From the NCBI GenBank assembly GCA_013368375.1, contig JAACJP010000055.1:124001-188000 (forward strand): 64,000 nucleotides of DNA. Reading direction: 5' to 3'. The stretch comes from Tricholomella constricta (taxonomy: Eukaryota; Basidiomycota; Agaricomycetes; Agaricales; Lyophyllaceae). A program made the position numbers and the translations under genes. Numbering within the stretch: the first letter of the stretch is position 1; every line of letters starts with the position of its first letter. Positions 36,058 to 44,250 of this stretch are shown piece after piece. A model generated the notes under the pieces. The model was not told where the DNA came from and did no database searches. It saw only the letters and a program-made list of their open reading frames with translations.

Positions 36058-36821
36058 ATGGTCAGGGCACCGTCATACAAGGCTGCACGAGCGGAGAAGG
36101 TTCATCGACCTCCAAATTTTTTTATCCTATACCGATCTGCGATAGTGTCGCGGCTGCCTTCCCCACCCCCCGGCACGACAAGATCGCAAGTGGACCTTTC
36201 GCGACTTGTGGCCCAATTGTGGCATAAGGAAACTCCAGAGGTCAAGGCCGAGTGCAGACACCGCGCTTATATCAAGAAGCTGGAGCACGAAGCCAGGTAC
36301 CCGGATTACTCATACAAGCCCAGGAGCAGAGAAGAAATGAAAGAGCAGAGGAAGTCTAAGGGCATGCGAGGCTGTGGCCCGAGAAAGAGATATCGTTCGT
36401 TCTTTCGTCTCAGCGCCTCATTCCGAGTCTAGCCACAACGCAAATTCACAGTCGCCTGCGCATGTCATCGTCCCATATCCCATCATCACGACTCTACTAA
36501 TCAAGACAATAAATACAGTGTCATGTTCTGTTGGATCAAGCCTTGATCTGGAAGCAACAGAACGATGAATTAGAACAGGCTTTCAATAACGTTTTCTTAA
36601 AACGTAGACGGCGGTTTCGTTTCCGATCAAGCGCGAACACCTCGACACATCGCTTGGCGAGTCATGGCGACCGTATTTGGATGGCCAGTTTGACATCCCT
36701 CACGGCGCTGCGGAAGGTCTCCTCTTTGACCGATACCACAACTCCTATCCCACAGGATATACGATCATCAACATGGATCCTACAACTTTCCTCGATCAAC
36801 TTTTCCCTTGGTATTTTATAG
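36058..36821 (+). pseudogene. HMG-box gene, copy B, frameshifted
   Basis: Counterpart of the gene at 18350. The start context and HMG box are present (HRPPNFFILYRSAI ... LSRLVAQLWHKETPEVKAE ... YPDYSYKPRSREEM). After about 36350 the frame runs into a stop at about 36430, while the sequence matching copy A continues in another frame (from about 36374). The tail (QALIWKQQNDELEQAF, then MDGQFDIPHG) is spread over two further frames. At least two frame changes relative to copy A are not explained by shared introns. The DNA-binding domain itself could still be made as a truncated protein of about 124 aa. Confidence 0.75.
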
Positions 36822-37728
36822 CGATTGCGTGGAAAGCTTCAACAGCGTCGCCGAGCATTCAAGTGTACCTGTCTATTCCTTGAAAGGCTTGTCATTTTCT
36901 TTACGGTACAAATGGATGTCTGAAAGAACGTAATCGAGAACCCAATCCCTTTTCCATATGGTGTGCCAATCACTGTCGGACGAGATTTTGGAAGTCGTAT
37001 TGTGTCTGCCATCCATCCACGAAGAACTCGAAGGATGTTTGGTCAAAAATGATAGTATATCCGCGAAAAGTGTAAACATACCGATTACTTTTCGACTTCA
37101 AACTTCAGCGAAGGGCACCTTTGAGGAGGCAACTGGAAGAACGAAGAGTATCAAGGCGTGTCTTCACGGCGAAGAATAATATCACGTACTATCAGACACT
37201 AGCAGTGAAGCCACAGCAGTGAGTTCCTTCAGTGGGCCTGTCAGACAGAAGTGCGGTTTGGGATGCGCTCAGTCATGTCCGAAAATGAATCGATTAGCGT
37301 CACCTTCATGACATCTGCTTTTCGAAATGATATCCCTGGAGCCTGAGGCAAGATAAATATACCTGAACATCAGAGAGAAGAAACATCAAAAGAGTTTGTC
37401 GACTCGGAAAATGTAAGTCTAGACTTGGTTCAAGTTGCGTATTCACAATTTCTGCCATCATGCAGAAGGCCAGATTCGATAACGATTCGATATGAATGAC
37501 ATGTTATGCTTACATTTCATGTAAAAACGTCGTTCAAGACGTCAATCCGTCAGAAGTGCAGGGAGCGTAGTGGACGCTGTCGCGAGCAATGAACTTGAAT
37601 CGGAGCCTCGGCCCTGAATCCGGACAAATTACATATGAGACAGAAGGAATGGATGAACAGCGTCGACACCCTCCACCTTCGCTTCCTGAGGTACTGCGAG
37701 TATCTGATATCCAACCCTCACTACTGCA
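36822..37728. other. No recognisable gene
   Basis: 3' flank of the HMG copy and end of duplication B at about 37614. No gene is supported. Confidence 0.45.
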
Positions 37729-37828
37729 ATGTACAAGGCAATTCTTCTAGGATTGACTCTGGTCATCCTTGGGCCTCAGGTTTTGGCGACTCCGCACCGG
37801 CCCAGGCGGGGTGGATTGAACGAGCCAT
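37729..37828 (+). CDS. First exon of a possible secreted protein
   Basis: ATG 37729 begins a typical signal peptide: Lys near the start, a hydrophobic core AILLGLTLVILG and a cleavage-like VLA-TP site at about residue 20. The mature start is basic (HRPRRGGLN). The exon ends in a GTATGT donor at 37829. A second short exon (CREDTVG) begins at about 37899, but I could not settle which of several downstream acceptors continues the frame. A Lys/Arg- and Cys-containing stretch at 38033-38190 is a candidate. A small secreted protein is the likely type; function unknown. Confidence 0.35.
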
Positions 37829-38229
37829 GTATGTTTGTTTTGGGCCGATGTGATTGAAAAACGGCTTCTGCGACTAACACCTGTGGTATGATCTCAAGGT
37901 CGCGAAGATACTGTGGGGTGTTATTACTAGCTGGACAAGAACGTGCTACTAATCAGCATATATTATTCTTGACAGGACTGTGAGTACCATCATACGCGGG
38001 TGGAAGGACTGTGACAATTCTCTTGCATTATAGGCCAAAAAATCCTCCATTGCTGCGGTTTTACGGATCTGTATAAATCGTCGGTCGAAAAGTTCAAGGA
38101 AGACTCGCCGAGATTGCTGACAAATCTTTTGAAAGCTGCCAAACGCGCGAGACGGCTTGTTGAGACTTGTCACCATAAGCTGATACGCAGGTGGTTTTTG
38201 AGGTATGTCGAACAGCCTTCCTGTACAAC

Positions 38230-38973
38230 GGGGTTGACGCTGATCAAGAGAAATCGCCCGACTCTCTTAGCTCCGAGCTCATCCCGCATACAGAATCATG
38301 ATGATGTTATTAATGAACGTTCGCGTTATTCCTCGGTACAACATACTTTCAATCATAAAATCGTCAGAACGAAGGAAGTACCGAAAATAAAGGCCCAATA
38401 GCTGCAATCTAGAATCAGAGTGCAGTGCCGCTCCACTTGATCGGAATATTGTTGGCTTCGTCTTATTCGTCCAGCTCAATTGATTCAAGAAGGAGTTCAC
38501 AGTTAATTCGGGGATCTTCTCAGAATAGGATGGTAAATCAAAACATGAGAGTAGCGCTAATGAAGCCTTGAAGGGAGTGAGGAGCTGGACTTGCCAGTTC
38601 GGAATCAACGGATCGGACCCTCCCTCTTCCCCACCAACCACAACATGCAGCCGCCCATGACTTGTTGGACTCTGTCGAACTTCTTCATAAGAAGTGTACT
38701 CGAGTACTGTGAGTGCGATTCAGCGCTTTTGCAACGTTTATCGGATCTGACGGAGACTCGCTTCGCTGTATGATAGATCATTATAAGAATATATTTTGTT
38801 CAACTATCGGATCTCGAAGCATCGCGAACAGCTGGATCGCCTCTGCAATGGACTAATGAAACATATTGGTTCCACAGCAGACCTGTGCATCAGACCGCGC
38901 CTTGCCCCATAAATGCTGCGTAACACCTCGATCTCTTTCTGTTGTTGCCTTGTCTTTGCTCTCCCTTAGGATC
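38230..38973. other. No recognisable gene
   Basis: The frames on both strands (for example 38641-38279 -) lack family motifs. The right edge is the promoter side of the DUF6534-like gene. Confidence 0.4.
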
Positions 38974-40424
38974 ATGACCGAGGTCGAGGAAATGTACGTA
39001 GACTCGCAAAGCCTCTAACGCAATCATCGTCTTATTTAACCAAATGACAGAATCGGCCCAATGGTACCATTAACCTGTCTAGATCCTCCCACATGCTCAC
39101 AACTCGTAGCTAATAGGCCAGTTCCTGAATTATGGTAGGTTCTTGATGATATCTCAATCCCTCGCAATCCCTTCTCAGGGTTTCTCTAGCGCTGCTTGGC
39201 ATGCTCGCGATCCAAGTATATGTCTATCGTTTGTCGTTTCGCAGCGACATTGCCGTGATCAAAATCTTGGGTGGGTCCGTCAACGCCATCTTTTTGAGAG
39301 ATACTTCTCATTATCTTTATGCATGTAGTGTATTCAACCCTTTTTTTCGACGTTTTACAGACTTGCCTAGCAAGTCACTATGCTTGGTCGGTTAAGTGAC
39401 TCAATAGGGTGCCTTCATCTGATGGCTCCAATAGGTCCATACTAGTATCGGGGTGGGGTGACTCTAAAGCTGTGTACAAGTCCACCTTCTCTCTCTTGAC
39501 AGTGCCCTGCTTCTGTGGCCTGAGTAGATTCCTCATTTGCAGGTCCATTTCAATACACGCTCACTACCGTGCTTCTAGATGCCATCATGGTTCAAGGCTT
39601 TCTCGCATGGCGCATCTGGACTTTGGGGAAACGAAGCAAATTGTATCTTCCGCTTATTGTACTCATCGCAATCGTAAGAACTTCCAAGGCATCGCTACCT
39701 ATTTACCTACCTTTACTTTGATTTCATAGGAGGCATCAGGGTCTTGTATTTCGGCATTTGTCTGTGGCTTTAATGTGAGTTTGATTCGCAAAGTCGCACT
39801 TGGTTTATTAGATGGACATCTGTAGCTTCGAAATAGCGACGAAAATGTTCGAGTTCTTTTCGAGAATCGTATGCATGGCCCGGTTACGGTAAGTCTCGCT
39901 CAGTTTCTTCGAACACCCGCGTTGACTATCGAGGTTGGACACAGGCATGGCTGCTGGGAGGAGCCTGTTGCGATGTTACTATAACGGCCACTCTGGTATT
40001 CCAGGTACCCCTTCAACCCGCTCTATTTTCCTGCCATCGACAAACAACCTCGTAGCTTTCTGGACACAGAAATACAGGGTTCTCCGCGCTGAATGACGCC
40101 CTGCATCGAGCGATCATTATGACTGTCGAGATCGGCGCAATTACAACAGCAGCTAGCGTAGCTGCACTTGCTCTCTACCTAAAAATGGTGCCTGCTATAC
40201 TTCTACTGTGCGTTCTTGTAGTTCGACCATTTGCGTCGTTTCGCTTAACTCCTTGTGCACATCGCGGCTACAGGGTCTTATTGATGGGGAAGCTGTATTC
40301 AAACTCCCTGCTTGCAATGCTCAACGCTCGTGCATCTCGTGCAAGGACCATGGCTGAGAATATTGAAGCGCATCGAGGCGGTACCAGGATGATTGATTTG
40401 AGCCTGCCATCAAGTCGTTTCTAG
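38974..40424 (+). CDS. Multi-pass membrane protein, DUF6534-like
   Basis: A gene of several short exons starting at ATG 38974 (first exon 38974-38993, donor GTACGT). It follows the order of the basidiomycete DUF6534 family: an N-terminal IIGPM motif (39050s); a first span with VSLALLGMLAIQVYVYRLSF (39180-39240); TVLLDAIMVQGFLAWRIWTL (about 39560-39620), whose FLAWRIW is a family hallmark; LPLIVLIAI; a later WLLGGACCDVTITATLVF (about 39945-40000); the C-terminal MTVEIGAITTAASVAALALYL; and LMGKLYSNSLLAMLNARAS near the end (about 40280-40340). These proteins are predicted seven-span membrane proteins of unknown function. Exact internal splice sites are not resolved. Stop TAG at 40422-40424. Confidence 0.75.
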
Positions 40425-40709
40425 GTCAATACGTTGGTGGCGAAGATCTAGAGGGACTAGTCGGAGGCTGACCTGAGTCGTACTGTTGGGCGTGGAATTC
40501 GCCATACAGTGAAACTCAATATATGGATCACAAAGATGGCATACCTATCATGATATAAAACGCAGCCAGGTAGAGGTACATCACACAGAAAAAAACCCAA
40601 GTGGACTCCTTGCTTTCGGTGATCTTTGGCAACGACCTTGCGATAAAACATGTACAAATCAGGTGCAAATCCTCTTCGATGCTCTTCTCCACAGCCGCAA
40701 TTTTTTTTC

Positions 40710-41258
40710 ATGGGCCGTCTTCGCCGTTCTAGAGCTCATCACGCCCGAAGGGATGTACAGAGAGCTTCCCGTACACGAGTGAGCTCACTATCATATTCAT
40801 ATGGTCAATAGTGACCCATATCACTCCAGGCGCGAACCAAAGATTTAGACATCATACAGCTGATTGACCTCGACCCCAAAGTTCGTCGAATTAATCCTCA
40901 ATTACAACTTCAACTCACCCATTCAAATTACTCATAGAACAGGGCAGCGTTAGAAGCTCAACCACTTGACTTTGAAAAGCCTGGTCTCGCTCAGCATTAC
41001 TGCGTGGAATGTGCCAAGTGCGTGCTTTACATCTTCCATCTTAAACCTGACTCATTCCACATTTATAGGTACTACGAGACTGATGTCGCACTTAATTCCC
41101 ACTGGCGGAGCAAAGTACACAAGCGGCGTTGTAAACAACTCAAGGAACCAGCGTACACGATAGAGGAAGCGGAACGGGCAGCCGGTCTAGGGAGAGAAGG
41201 AAAGAGATCGGCGACAGTCCTTAGTCCACCAGTAATGGCTGAAGATGCCATGGTCTGA
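40710..41258 (+). CDS. bud20: Bud20-like C2H2 zinc-finger ribosome export factor
   Basis: Bud20 is a pre-60S shuttling factor needed for nuclear export of the large ribosomal subunit (ZNF593 in animals). Four exons, 40710-40778, 40830-40880, 40938-41017 and 41069-41258, join in frame to 129 aa, the expected small size. The N-terminus is Arg/His-rich, followed by ARTKDLDIIQLIDLDPK. The family signature QPLDFEKPGLAQHYCVEC leads into one C2H2 finger (C-x2-C ... H-x5-H: CVECAK to HWRSKVHKRR), with RCKQLKEPAYTIEEAERAAG after it. The finger spans the third intron. A conserved single-copy housekeeping gene, it marks this stretch as ordinary chromosome between the repeat-rich blocks. Confidence 0.93.
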
Positions 41259-42181
41259 TCTCCATCTGGTGTAGTTCTACTTCTTCAACGCTGTTGTACT
41301 TATGATATCCTAGTTCACGACCCATCTTCTCCATTAACGACCATCTACTCGCAATGTGCCGCATGTCATATTCTCGAAGGAGACTCAAATCAAAGAATAG
41401 CCGGTATTTTCGTATCCTCGATATGTGTGACATATTCCACAGGATGCGAACCAACGAATCATGGTGCTAGAAATCGACTGTCATGTCTATGGTCGCTGCT
41501 GTCGGGTACACCCTCCACATCGGCATTGACTGGATTATCGCGTCTTCAGAAACAGGATTAAGGAAAGTTCGGTCATAAGTGAAGTATCTGCATAGGGGGC
41601 TTTCACGCTGGCGTCTCCCGCTTTGGTGTCTCCCGCTCGAGCGTCGTTTGCTCAATCCGAAATTCACCAGGCTCCATATACTTCGACCCATTCAAAAAGC
41701 CTGACCAATGACGCATTCCAGTTTCTTGGCACCTTTTCACTAGACCGGAGATCTTTGAAAAGGATAATGTTGCACGAAAAGGTAAAACTCTGCGGAAAGG
41801 ACGTCGTAGGGGCGTTTCGTCGTGTGCCGTCGTGTGGTGTTCAAGTTCAAGTGGGAGTGACGCTTCGCTGTGATGCGGATTCAGAAGTTTCAAGCAGTCA
41901 ATTCGGGCAGATTCGGGCTCTCTTTGCACGGCCTCTATTCTTTCCGAAATGGACGCTATTTGTCTACATAAACTGAAGACTGAACGACAGATGAGATTAG
42001 ACAACGCCAATCGCGTTTACTTTACTTGATACTTCATGTGGCGTGTGACACGTCAAATGGTCGCCGCATAATGATTTAGATCACGATTGTATGTCTGTGT
42101 TGTTGAACTTCAACTTTTCCCATTCCTCCTCCCTTCTCCTCCCTCCTTCACCAATATAGCTCCATGCCAGTAACTTTTTGA
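41259..42181. other. No recognisable gene
   Basis: 3' flank of bud20 and upstream region of the 42182 ORF. A minus-strand frame (42010-41603) is unrecognised. A pyrimidine-rich tract with a CCAAT just before 42182 may be promoter. Confidence 0.4.
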
Positions 42182-43081
42182 ATGGAAAACCCTTACGCTT
42201 TCCTTTCGCGGGAGCTGAACTTGTTCAAGAGATACAATCCTCCCCACAGATCTCCTGACCCTGGTCATCTATGCCCGAAACTGACTCCACCTATCACATT
42301 TTACCACAAACACCTGGAAGAACGACTCATGCTCAGAAATGTCGAGCACATGTCCTTGGAAATATGTTTCGCACAGCTTGTCGACAAGACATTGCGATCG
42401 ATAAAGGAACGCGGCGACCTTCCGCCGCCGCCGAACATGCGAGCAGATTTGTTTCCCTCACAGGCATTTCGCGCAAGCTGCGAGTCCAAGCGATTGCTAA
42501 CCGATGCGAAAGACGTTGCGCGGCTGTATCAGAAAACAACTGCGCTCTATTGCCGGGTTTTGACATCTACTCTTCTACTGCATTTGCGCGCACCTGGATG
42601 GCTGTCCTCTCTGGCATGGCGTTCGTCGGGCTCTGCGGTCCAGGAACACGTGGCTTTTGTTGATGCCTACAGCGTTGAAGCTCTCGATGTTGATTCCAAG
42701 GTCGAAATACAGGAAGAGCTGCTGAATGCAATGGGGGAACAGACCAAATCAGATCTCCGACAGCTCAAACGACGCAGATACCCTGCTCTGGCCTACTGGG
42801 CAATTTTCTTCATTTCTCAAGAAGCTGAGAATCTGTTGAAGGACCTGGACAGGATTGTCTCGTCTGCAGGCTTCGATCACCAACAATGCCGCACTGCTGG
42901 ATACAGGGCACCACCCACCTTTTCTGCATACATTCTTGATGCCACCACGACTCCGTGGGGTGTCCCAACCTCGTCTATGCCTCTCCCCGCAACATCCACT
43001 TCCCACCATCAGCAAATTTGGGAGATTGCAACCGCGCGATATAATGCCCTTATATGGACTATAATTGTCGTAATGCCATAA
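42182..43081 (+). CDS. Uncharacterised 299-aa protein
   Basis: This is a long intronless frame with an ATG after a CT-rich, CCAAT-containing upstream tract, as is common in basidiomycete promoters. It is mostly alpha-helical in look: Leu-rich segments (LYQKTTALYCRVLTSTLLLHL) and an EIQEELLNAMGEQTKSDLRQLKRRR-type charged helix (residues about 185-205), plus a His/Cys pair near the end (FDHQQCRTAGYRAPP). I do not recognise the family. A hydrophobic C-terminus (ALIWTIIVVMP) could be a tail anchor. It lies directly before the DDE transposase locus, so it could belong to the same transposon, but nothing proves it. Confidence 0.45.
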   Translation: MENPYAFLSRELNLFKRYNPPHRSPDPGHLCPKLTPPITFYHKHLEERLMLRNVEHMSLEICFAQLVDKTLRSIKERGDLPPPPNMRADLFPSQAFRASCESKRLLTDAKDVARLYQKTTALYCRVLTSTLLLHLRAPGWLSSLAWRSSGSAVQEHVAFVDAYSVEALDVDSKVEIQEELLNAMGEQTKSDLRQLKRRRYPALAYWAIFFISQEAENLLKDLDRIVSSAGFDHQQCRTAGYRAPPTFSAYILDATTTPWGVPTSSMPLPATSTSHHQQIWEIATARYNALIWTIIVVMP

Positions 43082-43344
43082 TTTGCCACCTCGACGGTAA
43101 GATAGACCTTGTTCATACTCGACGGCATCATGTGATGAAAGCGTTACAAGCCGTGACAAAATGGTAAATTGAATAAGGCTCGTTCATCAGGCATTTTTCA
43201 GTAAATCTGGGCCCGAGGGAATGGAGGAAAAGTAATTTTATACAATCGCTCGGAGCCAGATTTTTTATTTTGTAAGAATTGATAACAGAGTATTCAAATT
43301 ACGGTACCAAATCTGGAAACACCGCTCGCAACACACATAGGACG

Positions 43345-43875
43345 ATGCCTGCACTGAAAAAAGTGAGGTTCTTGAAGAACCTGAAGCTGCCTTGGGACCC
43401 CAGACCTCCTCGTAGCTCCAAAAGACGACCTATAGAGGATGAAACAAATAAAGAAAATGTAAGTCGCGCTCATTTACGCGATCAGACGCGCTCATATACA
43501 ATTGAAATCAAGATTTCACCATGCACATTGCGAATAAGGCCCACGCGCCAGCCCGAGGGATCATTTACTCCGAATTCGGAGCGTGACGCGGTCCTGCAGG
43601 AGGTGCCATGTGAAAGTACTGCACCCGAGTTGACTGATGCAAACGCGTGCGAGTCGCGTGAAAATGGGGATATCGACTGTGATATGGAAACCGAGGCAAC
43701 ACCATGGGACAATGGAGCGGCTGTGCACGCGACAGGGGAACCACAGCCTGGGGATGCAGGACCTGTCCCAGAACCGGAATACGCCAGTAGCGAAGGTGAA
43801 GCAAGTGCCGAGTTTCGCTATGAAAAGGTTGGGGAGTTTGCTTTCCCCCCCACGATTGATGAGGCCCGGGCCGCC
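43345..43875 (+). pseudogene. DDE transposase gene, 5' part, upstream of the chromovirus insertion
   Basis: The ATG at 43345 opens a 177-codon stretch with a basic start (KKVRFLKNLKLPWDPRPPRSSKRR, abridged) and then an acidic Glu/Asp-rich region. It continues in exactly the same frame at 54354 once the retrotransposon and one copy of the CCGCC duplication are taken out, to give a 756-aa protein with the 3' part. The N-terminal third is probably disordered. The current locus cannot make the joined protein without excision. Confidence 0.75.
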
Positions 43876-44221
43876 TGTCACGACCGCCCCTAAACTCGCA
43901 ATCACTTACGCTTTCCCACGCACGCCCACCGTATATATGATGGCACCACTTCTTTTCAGACTCCTTACCTCGATATTACCTATTGTTAAGACTAGTTCTC
44001 GATTCTCGTTCTCGTTTCTCTCTCTCTCTCTCAATCTATTTGGCTTCACACCCGTATCACTTGAGCTCGTTCGTTCGAATCAGCCCCGGTGAACACCTCC
44101 GTCAACGCTCACGACCTCCGAATACTCCTTCGTAGGCCGTCTTCCTTGACGGACGTCAGGCCTGTCCGCTTCGGTGGTTCCAGAATAACTCTGTAACCGG
44201 CGTGCTACACAGGTCCTAACA
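43876..44221 (+). repeat. 5' LTR of the chromovirus
   Basis: 346 bp, TGTCACG ... CTAACA. It has a TATA box at 43932-43938, and the predicted start of R is ACCTCGATATTA at 43967-43978. U3 is therefore only about 91 bp. A CT dinucleotide run follows at about 44010-44030. Confidence 0.97.
43932..43938 (+). promoter_or_regulatory. TATA box of the chromovirus LTR
   Basis: TATATAT starts 35 nt before 43967, the 5' end predicted independently from complementarity to the primer-binding site. The same spacing (about 32 nt) is kept in the diverged LTR at 62971-63328. Confidence 0.75.
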
Positions 44222-44233
44222 TAATATCGAGGT
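44222..44233 (+). promoter_or_regulatory. Self-priming primer-binding site of the chromovirus
   Basis: TAATATCGAGGT immediately follows the 5' LTR and is the exact 12-nt complement of ACCTCGATATTA at 43967-43978 in the LTR. Tf1/sushi-type chromoviruses prime reverse transcription with the first 11 or so nt of their own RNA in this way. No tRNA-type TGG site is present. Confidence 0.85.
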
Positions 44234-44250
44234 CCTCCCACCCACCGGAC

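Larger units (their letters stand above)
29957..37614 (+). repeat. Segmental duplication, copy B
   Basis: Direct-orientation copy of 10519-19598 without the LTR element. Both copies contain the GNAT and HMG genes in the same order and orientation. Copy B has its own changes, including a local tandem duplication and several indels in the HMG gene. Confidence 0.9.
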
